Assembly (NCBI RefSeq): GCF_037392515.1
Contig: NC_090283.1
Location: 16,067,001 to 16,131,000, forward strand
DNA length: 64,000 nt
Direction: 5' to 3'
DNA from: Haliotis asinina
Taxonomy: Eukaryota > Mollusca > Gastropoda > Lepetellida > Haliotidae
In this document: one piece after another, positions 47,216 through 58,601 of the stretch
How the letters are laid out: each line of letters opens with the position of its first letter
Position numbering within the stretch: the stretch's first letter is position 1
Notes under the pieces: generated by a model
Told to the model about the DNA's origin: nothing
Database searches by the model: none
Seen by the model: the letters and a program-made list of their open reading frames with translations, nothing else
Program-made: the position numbers and the translations under genes

Positions 47216-47269
47216 TCTTGATCTTATACCACTATTCTTCTTCCTCCAGAATGTGAAGAGCAGTGTGAC

Positions 47270-47387
47270 ATTTTTCAGCAATTCGTGCTTGTCGTAAGTG
47301 GCAACTAACAGGATTAGGCTGTCAGGCAAGTCAACTATGTTGACACATCATGGTAGAGTTGTGCACATCAGTGAGGATGCTGTTGAT
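47270..47387 (+). repeat. SINE-B fragment, diverged
   Basis: TTCAGCAATTCGTGCTTGTC, AACTAACAGGATTAGG and GTTGACACATCATGG. Confidence 0.7.
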
Positions 47388-47409
47388 CTGAGTGAGTGAT
47401 CATGAGTTG

Positions 47410-47567
47410 AGAGTGAGTGAGTGAGTGAGTTTTTACGCCATTTTTAGCAATATTCCAGCAACATCACGGTGAGGGACACCAGAAATGTACTTCACACATT
47501 GTACCCATATGGGGAGTCATACCTAAATCTTCAGCAAGAATGAACACTTTAATCACCAGACTAATGG
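47410..47567 (-). repeat. SINE-A copy
   Basis: GAGT run, TTTTTACGCCATTTTTAGCA, GAGGGACACCAGAAATG and a head near CTTTAATCACCAGACTAATG. Confidence 0.85.
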
Positions 47568-49230
47568 TTTAAGAAACAGATTTCTGCATTCATGTCTGTG
47601 AGGTACCATTTATCTCTCGCTCATTAGACCTGTTGTGAAACTGCTCATGAGGTAAGTTCTATACCTAAGCCATAAATAAAAGCTGTGATGTCTCTTTATG
47701 ATTTGCACAATAGGAACACTAAGTATTGTGGAGAAAAGACAAAAAAACTGAATAGCTTCTCTTTTTCCTGTGCATTGCAGTTGCATTCTGTCAAAATAGT
47801 TTGTGATGTGTCTTTCAGCTGTGACATATTGCATTGTTCTCCCACACCTGTCATGGACATGTTTAACCAAGGTATCCAATGGCAACAAGGCGACGAGGGT
47901 TTAACATTAACTAGGGGGTTCACCATAATCTATTGTCAGCTGGCGCGAGATAGGAAAGAGCATGATACCTTCATGCCTCTTGTTCTAGAGTGCATGTTTG
48001 TTATGTGGTATAGGGTATATCAATTAAGAAACTAATTCTGATTTTGTGTTTTTTTGTTTGGACATTTCATAAGATAATGTTTGTATTCATGGTTTTCAGT
48101 CCATATTTGACAAGGCATTTCAGGGTGACCATTTAATTGATTTGTTCATTCTTATTACAGACATATTCTGAAGCACCCTTGAGGGCTCTGTCGATTTTTA
48201 TCACAGAAGTCATGAGAATTTGTCAATATATTTTTATCAATCAGGCATGAGAATTTTTCACAGTTTTCTGTGACTTACATATCAGCTTGGGACAGTTTTT
48301 ACATCAGCATCAGTTTCTATTGCATATGTCATTCAGTGCTGATGGCATTTAAAATTTTCCTCCAAAATTGAAATTGGCTGTTCTTATCCCTGATCAATAT
48401 TGAATGAAAAATTCCCGATTTGTTTCTGTTTCCACAAATACTCCACAAAAGTAATTAAAGACAGTGATGAAGGATGGTATGACCTAGTAAACGAATAATT
48501 GTCATTTAAGGAAAAAGTTTGGTTCCAAACGTTTTTCATCCATTGGATGATTGTTCTCATTTTTTGGACAATCTATTTGTACTTGACAAACATGTGTATC
48601 TGGATTTGTAAATACTGCACACCTTACTAGTTTCATGTCGCATGTTTTGTGATTTGTATTGTTGGTCCAAAATCAAATTTCTAAACAATAAAATGCTTTT
48701 TTAGGATTCACGTGTTATGTTATTATTAAAGCTTTTGTCGTTACGGCTCAAAACAATGGCAGACAGATAATAAACTTGCTCACTGCTCACTCAGATGAGA
48801 GGCTAGTTTGTGTCAAGTGGACAAGTGCCTGAATCAGGGATGGCAATTTTCAATGAATTCGCGGAAATCTGTGGATTTAAATGCAAATCAGTTGATCTTG
48901 AAATTCATTTAAATCCCGGGAGAAAATATGCAGGAGGTTGAAGTCATGCCCATTGACGTCGGGTTACCACATCTGTGTCTCTTCGGCTATCAAATTTCAG
49001 AATTTCATCGTAACTTCTTAGATACATATACATTGTTTCGGTCCAAAGACCCCTAGCTGATTTTCAGCTGAAATCAATTTCGCTTGTTGCCATCCCTGCT
49101 GAATGGTTAAATGATTGGACACATAAATAAGCAAGGGAGCGAGGGGAGGTAAGTGAGTCATAATTTATTGCACATGGGCAATACTTCAGCCGTAGAGTGA
49201 TGAAAACAATTAAATGGTATACATAGTAAT

Positions 49231-49497
49231 TAAGGCCAGACCAATTCTACTTCTTGTTTTACAGATTTGTGTCCTCTGAAAACCTAACGGGAGGCAGGGA
49301 AAAAAAAAAAATGAAATTTCCAAAGCAATATTCCATCTAAATACTCAAAATATTTTACTTTTGGCAATTTTTTAGCCTATAAAAACATTAGGATTTTATT
49401 TTTTGAGCGGGAGAAATTAATTTATTTATTTTTCTCATTCTTGAAAAAATATGGCAGGCAGATCCGTTAAACAAGAAATATAATTGGTCTGGCCTAA
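49231..49497. mobile_element. 267-bp MITE with TAAGGCCAGACCAATT ends
   Basis: Left end TAAGGCCAGACCAATT and right end AATTGGTCTGGCCTAA form terminal inverted repeats that continue imperfectly inward (TTCTTGTTTTACAGAT against its counterpart). AT-rich centre, no coding capacity. No second copy in the window. Confidence 0.78.
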
Positions 49498-50152
49498 TGG
49501 TAAATTATAAAAAAAATGTCTCCAAAGGACAGTAAAATAACGAGTATCACATGGACGAATTTAAATGTATTAATTAAACCTAAAATAGTTTAACTGTAGA
49601 TGATAATACAATAGAAAAATAGGCTATAAACTGCCAACAACTGAGGGAAATGACCATTCTTCAGACCATGGTGACTTTCAGTGTATATGCTTCCTGCATG
49701 GACCATACCTGGATTTACACACCATCCCTTTAGCTGTTAGCAAGTTCAGATATTCTAGCCAGAAACCAAAAGAACATATATGCTAGGATTAAATGTCATA
49801 GTAGATATAAATTTACATTGAATGCTTTGGGACTTATGTAGGTGTGGTGACGTGAAATTGACTTTAACGTTGTACTATCTCATTCATGTGTGGCTGCTTG
49901 TACTAGCCCAGACTTGAGCTGTTTGCATAGTGCTAGCTCATTGAGACACCATGCAGTGGTGAAGAATGAATACCCCACTCAGACACAGTATACTGACTCC
50001 AAGCCAACCAGTCTTTGTACCCATTCATGGTGAGCTCCAGACAGGGACCAACAAGTACAATATTTAAATATCTTTTGGTATGACGCAGCCTGGAATTGTT
50101 CCCATGACTTTCCACTCTACGGGTGGACACTCTGACCACTACATCACAGAGG

Positions 50153-50406
50153 AGCGAGCGAGTGATTGAGTTTAGTTCTATGCCACACTCCCCAATATTA
50201 TAGCTAAATAGTCAAGTCTGGACCAGTCAATCCAGTGATCAACAGCATGAGCATTGATCTGCGCAAATGGGAACCGATGACGTGTTGACCAAGTCAGCGA
50301 GTCTGACCACCCGATTCTGTAAATCGCCTTCTACAACAAGCCTAGTCACCTTTCATGGCACGCACGGGTTGCTGAAGGCCTCTTCTATCCCCGATTTTCA
50401 CAGGTC
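50153..50406 (-). repeat. SINE-B, near full length
   Basis: GAGTTTAGTTCTATGCCACA through CTTCTATCCCCGATTTTCAC. Confidence 0.88.
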
Positions 50407-50999
50407 ACAGTACAGAGGTGGTCATGAATGAGTAAGAGTTGTGTGAGTGTGTGAGGAAGGTTAAATACTGTTTTGAAGTGTATTTCAGTTTTATCACAGC
50501 AGCTGGATATAAAGCTGCGTGTTTGTGGAACCTATACACACAGATATGAGCTGACAAACTTACAAACATTTTGGTAAATTGGAGACTTAAATATAGAGTG
50601 CTGCTACTCATTCCTCACACTGAAATCTTTGGTCATTCCCCCACGCTCCGAAACAAAGAATATTTCTTCTAAGGTGATACGTCTCCGTAACAAAAATCCT
50701 TTCTGACAAATAAGAAATCCTATACATGCAAAATGACTTTTTATTACATAACATCTCTGCAAAACGGAAACATGACACAGTTGATGATGAGAAATGGTTT
50801 GAATGATCAAAAGAAAACACATCTCGGCATGTAACCACATCCAAAATAACCACATCACAAAAAGACTTCATACTTTATGTACAAAGGGTAGTTTGTTTGG
50901 CAGATGGTAGCAGTGGTGTAAAACTGCACTCACTGGACAGACAATCAAGGGCAGATAATCAAGTCAATACTTAACGAAAATATCAATACACAAGATGAG

Positions 51000-51146
51000 A
51001 TTGTGAGTTTAGTTGTACACTGCTTTGGGCAAAATTCCATCATGGCAGGGGACCCCAGAATTGGGTTTCACACTCTGTATCCATGTGATGAATCAAACAT
51101 GGGTCTTGGGCATGATAAGTGAACGCTAGGCTACCCCACCGCCCAA
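51000..51146 (-). repeat. SINE-A copy
   Basis: GGGGACCCCAGAATTGGG, TATCCATGTGATGAATC and GGCTACCCCACCGCCC. Confidence 0.85.
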
Positions 51147-51202
51147 AATAAGATCATGACATCCAGGACCCAATTCAAACCTGATGCATGAAGAGATCAC
51201 AT

Positions 51203-51352
51203 GAGTGAGTGAGTTTGGTTTTAGTCTGTGTTTAGCAATATTCCAGCAATTACATGGCAGGGGACACCAGAATGGGTTTTGCTCCTTGTACCCATCAAAC
51301 CTGGATCTTCAGCAGGATGACCGAATGCTTCAACCACTAAGACACCGCCCCA
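51203..51352 (-). repeat. SINE-A copy
   Basis: GAGT run, GTGTTTAGCAATATTCCAGC, GGGGACACCAGAATGGG and CCACTAAGACACCGCCCC. Confidence 0.85.
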
Positions 51353-52095
51353 GAGATCACATGAAGAGATCAGTGAGTGCTCAATTACGAAGGAAGTCTA
51401 AACTAGCACTCATCGGGACAGAAGAAACAATCCAGTTTAGACAACATGCCAGATTGTAGAACTGATGATAAATGTACAAGCCACACTGATATTTTATGCC
51501 GGTGTTGACAACTTGCCAGATTGGAGAGTTGCCGGTTTTGACAGCTTCCATTGGTAGTTAGAAAGTGGTGCTTTTTCCCTTCGTGGATTTTGCTCTTATC
51601 CACAAGTCTTCAGAGCGTAATGAGACTCTACACTAGATTTTTTTAATGGAGTTTTGATGGGAGAAACACAACATGACCGCTGTAGGACTTTGAAGTTGAA
51701 AACCTCATCACCCTTTATACATACATAATGATGTCTGACTATTGATACACATAATGGAAATTGATAATTGTGAACAAATACTGATTGACTCGTGAGCAGT
51801 GACATGTTTATGCCTGGATTGCTAACAAAACACCATTTTCAAATGTATGAGCAGGCATGAACTTAAACCCACCATTGCATACTGTGTGTGAGTAAATTAA
51901 AACTTTCTTATATCGCAAAAGTACTAACTATATTATCAAGGACAGAATTTTTATACCAATAATCATTAATAATTTTTCCTTTTGACGATATTGCAGATTA
52001 TTGTTCTTTCTTTTTAGCCTACCCTGTACACCTTTAACTGGAGTGTCCCACCTTTAAGAGGGCCATACCACCTGTACTTTGTAGTGTTTGAGAAG

Positions 52096-52265
52096 GGGAG
52101 GTGGGGTAGCCTAGTGGTTAAAGCATTCGCTCGTCACGCCATAGACCCGGGTTTGATTCCCCACATGGGTACAATGTGTGAGGTCCATTTTGTGGTGTCC
52201 CCCACCGTGATATCGCTGGAATATTGCTAAAAGCGGTGTAAAACCAAACTCACTCACTCACTCAC
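52096..52265 (+). repeat. SINE-A, full length (reference copy)
   Basis: A-box-like GGTAGCCTAGTGGTTAAAGC and B-box-like GACCCGGGTTTGATTCCCC mark a tRNA-derived RNA polymerase III promoter. The body reads ACATGGGTACAATGTGTGAG and GTGTCCCCCACCGTGATATC. It ends GGAATATTGCTAAAAGCGG, TGTAAAACCAAAC and (ACTC)n. The end is closely related to the SINE-B end, so the two families share a tail but not a head. Confidence 0.93.
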
Positions 52266-53959
52266 ACTAGTATTTGAGAAAAGTGATGCTATTGTGAGTA
52301 TGTATAAGCTGCGTCGTTATGAAGTTGACTGAACAGCAAACATCAGCAACACACTTCAAAACAAAGATGGTTTGATGACAATGAAACAAAACACAAAATG
52401 CAAGAAATCTTCAGGCAGAAAACATCTAGTTTCCTGGACTAGCATTCTGGTGAGCCTACACTGACCACTTGAATCATTCCTACAGTTTTCACAATCTCTA
52501 AATACCTGCCCTTGAATTTTCAGTTTGTTGGGTTTCACATGAATTTTCGACTTTAAAAAGAGCGATGTAAAAATAGCCACTGGCCTACTTCAATTATGGT
52601 CGTATGCTTTACACACTAGAGAAAACAAAAAAACAAACGTATAGTTTCTTATGAAACTTATCTTACTTTTTTTATGAACCAGGACCAGGATTAGCTAAAT
52701 AAACAGCTTAATTCATGTCAACAAGCTTTTGTATAACACATCTCATCACCACTGTCCTTCCTGCACATCACCTTCTCACAGCTAAAAAAAAGACATATTT
52801 CTGATGCAAGTGCAATCAAATAGGACAATATTTTATTTATTTATTAATCAATAATTTAAAAGAATGCATGTACTCACCTGTGAAAAAAATTTGTCATATG
52901 TAAGTCATCGTATATTTATTCTAGTTTGAGAAAACATATGACCAAATTGGAAGTTGGCCAGCGTAGACTTTTACATGCTCTGCGCATGTGGACAGCAAGT
53001 TGAAAAGTAATATGAAACCATCGAATAGCCAACTAGATTCAGAACTCAACTGACCAATCAGAATGTATGTTACAAACCAGCCTCTGAGTAGTGGACTGGT
53101 GATGTGAATGACATGTCAGCAAGGGCCGTGTTTCACAAATTGATCAATGGTTTACAACTATCATATCTCCTACTTTAACTTACAGATATGACAGCCACAG
53201 TGCCATGATCTCTTTGTGAAGCAGGGCCCAGTTCCAGTGATTACAATAGTGAACACTGAGAAACTAACACGCAGATGTAAGCCCTTTATAAATGATTTGG
53301 AAAAGATGTCTTCACATCCATCCCAACTACTGGGTCCCGATTCACAAAACGATCTTTGCACTAGAACATTCTCAATCCTACCATTAACAATAGAATTACG
53401 GCAGTGATAACATTATGAACACTTTGTGGACTGCGCTGGTGGCAAGTTTTTGTTGAACTACTTATCACAAAATCTCTGGTATGTTTGAGTATAATCAGGT
53501 GACAATAAAATCCTACGTCTAATGTAATGCAAAAATATACCGATGTTGACAATGCATTGTGTCAGAGAGACAGTTACTTTCTGAAATTTCAGTTTGTACA
53601 AAAATTCGTATAAAAATTGTCAAAAAAGACAACATAAAATACATAGCATCTGAACACAGCATTTGTAAAACACCTCTTTCTAGTGTATCAAAAAACACCT
53701 TCAAATACATTGAATACGTGGAATCAGCATTCATGAGTTTGCAATGAAATACCTCTTGACTTACAAGATAACATCCCTACCAATTATAACAATCAAACAT
53801 TTGTATTCATGCAAAAAATGTCTTGTTATACAAGAATCAAGACAACTTGGCAATGGTAAAGGTTCAATACATGAAGAAAATGACAACAGAAGTAAAAAGT
53901 GTTCAAGCCAAAGCTCAAGCTTGTTTACTTAAGATTCTTGTTTGTTGTTTGTTTGTTGC

Positions 53960-54177
53960 TGCACTAAGCAATATTTCAGCTATATGGCGGTGGTCTGTAA
54001 ATAATTAAGTCCAGACCAGAGAATCTAGTGATCAACAGCATAAGCATCGATCTGTGCGACTGGGAACCAATGACATGTGTCAACCAAGTCAGCGTGCCTG
54101 ACCACCTAATCCCATTACTCGCCACATACAACAAGCATGGGGTACTGAAGAAACCTTCTATCCCAGATCTCCGTGGA
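53960..54177 (-). repeat. SINE-B, tail-truncated
   Basis: GCACTAAGCAATATTTCAGC through ACCTTCTATCCCAGATCTCC. Confidence 0.88.
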
Positions 54178-54202
54178 TACAAGCAAAAGCAAGTGCATAT
54201 AC

Positions 54203-54312
54203 CATAGTGGTGTTCTGATTAATTGAAATTATCAAAGATTGGTCACAGTGACTAGACGACCAAGCAATTGATCAGATTTTCTCTTAATCAAATGCAAATG
54301 ATTTTGGAACTA
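54203..54312. repeat. Dispersed repeat also found at 2250
   Basis: GATTAATTGAAATTATC, TTGGTCACAGTGACTAGACG and CCAAGCAATTGATC in the same order as 2250-2365. Confidence 0.5.
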
Positions 54313-54979
54313 CTTATTAGTGTATAAAACACTTGGCCATGGAACATATCTGTGAAGTTGTCAGGGCCAGAAAATGCACTCCAAATACTGACAACATTGA
54401 AATCGCAAAATGCCCTTAAGAGTCGGTAAAGTACAAGTTGTTAATAAAATGCATACTAGAATCTTCTCAGTTAAAAAGTTCAATAAAACCATTCAAATTC
54501 TAAAATACCTATCTTAAAGTTATAAAACTATGTCTCTGAGAATTTCACAAGTGGACGTTATCGAATACAAAAAGTCGGACCCTCATGAACACATCAGCAG
54601 TTTGTCATCGGAACGTATTGCTTTGGTTGTTTGCAATGGAAACAGGAGTGTCTTTGGAGGCCGAGATGGAAGCCGGGAAGGAATGTGTTTAATAGTCAAA
54701 AGACATGACACAAAAACATATTAGTTTGTCACATATTTGGTATATGCTAAAACATACCCTGGTTGTCATAACATGGCAAGACGATTACTTGAGATCAAAC
54801 TCAGTCACAACAATTATATCGCTGGCTTAAACAGGTACGTGTTTGTTACTTGAAACCTCACTCAGCGAGGTGGTCTCACCTAAGGCAAGTGAGTTTGTAA
54901 AAAAAACACCAGTGGTCATCCAGCAGGAAATGGATACCCAGTGGGATAGGTCACATGGCTATTAACCTTCACTATACAT

Positions 54980-55025
54980 CACTGTCTGGATTAGTCAGAC
55001 TGTCCTGATTAGCCAGGTTCCACTG
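54980..55025. mobile_element. pogo/Tigger-type terminal repeat
   Basis: The minus strand reads CAGTGGAACCTGGCTAATCA, the characteristic end of pogo-group DNA transposons or their MITEs, followed by GGACAGTCTGACTAATCC. The other end was not found. Confidence 0.5.
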
Positions 55026-55759
55026 CAGGAAATACATTCCACATCACTGCTAAACAAATTAAATTTTACTTCAACATGAAGAAAAGACAATAACTGATTG
55101 ACATCACAGTCTCTATCTACAAACTACAAATCAACTCTCCGTATCTGGAAGCAACAGAAACAAGGCTCTGGTAGAGAATTACTTTCCAAAACTCTCGGGG
55201 GATTAAACACTGGGAGATCAGGGGAAATTATCCAAAAAACAGCTGTAACTACAAGTAGCACCAAATGAAATAGACATAACAATCAACAACAGAAGTCTGG
55301 ACAAGTTCTGCAATGTTTGTGAAACTGCCTGTAGTTTGGCATGACAAGGACAAATATAGCAGGGGTTCAAAGATTTTTTTAAAAGCGATATGCCACAGGG
55401 CAAATGACTTCAAGAAAGTAACTTGTCCTGACAAATATTCCACTTGCCCTGATTTTATAACACAATGTTTGATGTTAATATTTACTGGACTATTTTTTGG
55501 AGAGTTAAAAATTTTTAAAGATCGATAACTCTAAATTACTATAGTCCAAGTTTATTTGCAGCTTGAAACCATAAGTGGAAATTATCTAGTAGTCCACAGA
55601 CAAGTAAGATACCATTATTTGAATGCCCGAAATGAAACTGATTTGTCCCGGGTGTCGGGCAATGGGATTTTTGAACCCCTGTACAGATTTCCATTTCTGT
55701 GGGTTCCGTATACATTTTCATTATATGAACTATCAGACCAAACATGTCTATGAACATCC

Positions 55760-56345
55760 TACATCAAAATATGATACATTTCATATCCTAGCTGAAATAT
55801 CACAATACATGCTGTATGCTAGCTCAAATATCCTGATACATGATGCATCCTTGATCAAATATTCTCATACATGCACTATCCAAGCTCAAATTTCCTGATA
55901 CATGATGTATCCTAGATCAAATTTTATGATACATCCACTATAAGAGCTCAAATATCTTGATACACGTTGTAACCTGGATGAAATATCCTAATACATGCAC
56001 TATCCAGCTCAAAAAAGATACATGTACAGTCTTAGCTTCAATATCATGATACAGACAGTATCTTTGATGAAATATCATTGATGAAATATCCGGATACATG
56101 TACTCTCCTAGCTCAAATATCCTGCCACATGTTGTATCTTAGCTCAAATATTAAGACACATGTATCTTATATTGTGATATTGATTGTACTTTTCCCCAAA
56201 TATCAAGATACATATCATAAATCAAAAACTGCCACACAATGACCGAAGCTCAAATAGTGCCATACAAGCTGCCTGATATAGTCATACATATTATATCCGG
56301 GCTCAAATATCTAAATACATCTTGGTTTAAATATAGTGACAAATG
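55760..56345. repeat. Degenerate minisatellite (about 36 bp units)
   Basis: About fifteen units of the type GCTCAAATATCCTGATACAT plus GATGTATCCTA. Confidence 0.85.
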
Positions 56346-57767
56346 GTTACACAGGTGATAAATATCCACAAATAGGGGTCCATTGTTAGTAAAAACATAA
56401 AATTATGTTTGCGACCCTATATGCTGGTTCATGATTACAACACGTTTCATGGGGAATAACTCTTCTGCCATTTAACAGAGAAACATTTGAACATATTCTC
56501 ATCTTGATATTGAAGGTCATGCATTTACTGCTATGGAGGTTAATGCACACCAGCAGTAGGTTCACACTGACCAATAACAACAAATAAATAGCACTCTTGT
56601 AAGGATAAAAATCATATATGGTGAGAGGGGCATCTGTACAGCAAAGACTTGTAATCATTCAGAGATGCCAACCCCCAAATTGGTGCAATTAGGAATATGA
56701 GCTCTCTTAGTTTAAGAAAAAGTTAGGAATTTTCCCAACAAATTAGGGATTCCTATAAATTGTTGCACTAAAGGAATGAATTTTTTCAATGCCACTACAC
56801 ACAGCCATCCTCATACAACAGAAACTGGTTTGCAGCACTTGGCAGCAGTGTTTGTGAATGTTCAGTGAAAAAAAGTAAACAGTGTTTGGAATTTATCAGG
56901 CATCCTACTCAATTTCCAGATTACTTTCATGTGTAAACAATTTGAGAGCTTCTGTAAATTTGGAGGTATATTTATTGAGTTACCATTATTTAAAGTCCAA
57001 GATGATCCTAGTCCTCCAGACTATCCATATCTACAGAAAATCAGAATGAATTTGGCTTTGTCGGAATGGCAGGACCGAAATCCAGTTTTCATAAGGATTC
57101 TGATAAATTCGGGAAGGTTGGCATCTCTGTTGCTGGTTGGGTGAGAGGGGATGGTTAGGGAGTGTAGGACGGCAGGGTGTAGTTGAGGTGGTATGACTCT
57201 CATCTACGGGGAGTGATGTTGGGCTGCTAAACATCTATCCACATATCTGAGGAGGGTAATCTAAATATAGGCATTTTAATACACAACATAAAGCATATTT
57301 GCATTTTGTCATTTTAGGAATAGTCATGAAAAAAATATACACTTGGGAAGTCATAAAAAACATGACATCGGTGCACCACAGATGTGTAAACGAAGACGCC
57401 ATTCAGCTGTATAAAAATAGTACTAATATAAAAATCCACATTTTGTAAACAAATAACACAAATTCATCAGTTTTGTAAAAGCTGTAACAACCATAACTTC
57501 ATGTGTCATAAAGACGACTCATTCCAGCTTATAAATATCCAGTCTGACTTCTGAAGGGGCAATGCAAGTCTTCCCCAACAAGCCTTACCACAACCACACT
57601 TAGTTCATCAAATTCTAACAACATCAATGTGTGCAACAGTATTCGATTTACAGAGTAACTGTTTATATTCCATATATGTCAAAAGCTCCTTGTTTGGACG
57701 CTGTTCACCTCAAAATTTCAATTATTGATTTCAGGCAAGTTGGAAGGGACAATATATAGCAAGTTAA

Positions 57768-57988
57768 AGTGAATGAGTTTTACATCATAAAATTCCAGCT
57801 ATATAGCAGCAATCTATAAATAGTCGAGTCTGGATCAGACAATCCTGTGATCAACATCATGAGCATCAATCTGTGTGACTGGGAACCAATGACGAGTCAA
57901 CCAAGTCAGCGAACCTGACCACCCGAACATGCTAGTCACCTCATACAAAAAGCATGGGGCACTGAAGATACCAGGGTCTTCATGGATG
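57768..57988 (-). repeat. SINE-B, diverged
   Basis: AATTCCAGCTATATAGCAGC through AGCATGGGGCACTGAAGATA. Confidence 0.85.
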
Positions 57989-58039
57989 CAAGGGTAAGTG
58001 AGTGCAAATGCCCAAATCTATATAATATAGGCCTAAATA

Positions 58040-58162
58040 ATGTCTGTCAGCATCATCGCCAAAGGAAAGTCTGAAAGCCTGAAGAAATTGAGAAACGCTT
58101 TGGTGAAACCAAAGCATGGGTATGATGTTGACAAACTCAAAAACAGGAATACAAATCCATGA
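58040..58162 (+). other. 40-codon open frame (unidentified)
   Basis: MSVSIIAKGKSESLKKLRNA and 20 further Lys/Asn-rich residues, just past the end of the minus-strand gene. No family recognised; probably chance. Confidence 0.15.
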
Positions 58163-58242
58163 TCATAGGATCCTGAAATATCTAAGGGACGGAACTCTGT
58201 ACATACTTCACATCTAAGATGACTGGGTCATTAGTGCTGCTA

Positions 58243-58601
58243 TCAAATTGATACTGCCCTAGGTAACGGGTCGATATTCAGATCAGAAGGCAAGTTGCCA
58301 TTAGACATCTCAATGCTCACATGGCCACTGTCACTGGAACTTTCATTTTGTTCAGGAATTGTGGGTAAACTGAATCGGACAACTGGTGATGTATTGTCAT
58401 GGAGTCCAAGGTTGTGGGGCTCCCGCAGACTCCCTGGAACACTGTTGGTTGTTTCGTTGACCTCCATCTGCTGAATAATAGCATTTTCTTGTTCTGCTAG
58501 ACGGCGCCGATGGCGAATAACCAGAAGAATGCCCAACAGAACGCCTGCGACGACGAGCAGAACTATGAGGCAGCCCAGCGCAATCTTACCTGCCGTGTTT
58601 A
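58243..58601 (-). CDS. Membrane protein exon E (transmembrane and tail)
   Basis: Acceptor TTTCATTCACAG, then two bases completing a codon and 118 codons to TGA. Hydrophobic core IALGCLIVLLVVAGVLLGIL, basic stop-transfer RHRRR, polar tail. The open frame continues upstream to 58794, but that part is repeat-like Tyr/Pro/Thr sequence from the intron. Confidence 0.85.

Larger units (their letters stand above)
47044..48692 (+). other. EPSTI1-like 3' untranslated region (extent uncertain)
   Basis: AATAAA occurs at 47675-47680 and at 48687-48692; either could end the transcript. The segment holds two SINE-A copies and a SINE-B fragment, with no further coding sequence seen. Confidence 0.4.
48693..58239. 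other. Intergenic spacer between the EPSTI1-like and membrane-protein genes
   Basis: Holds the MITE at 49231, SINE copies, a pogo-like end and the minisatellite at 55760, listed separately. No convincing coding exon was found. The right part probably includes the 3' untranslated region of the minus-strand gene; TTTATT (AATAAA on the minus strand) at about 56968 is one candidate polyadenylation signal. Confidence 0.5.
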
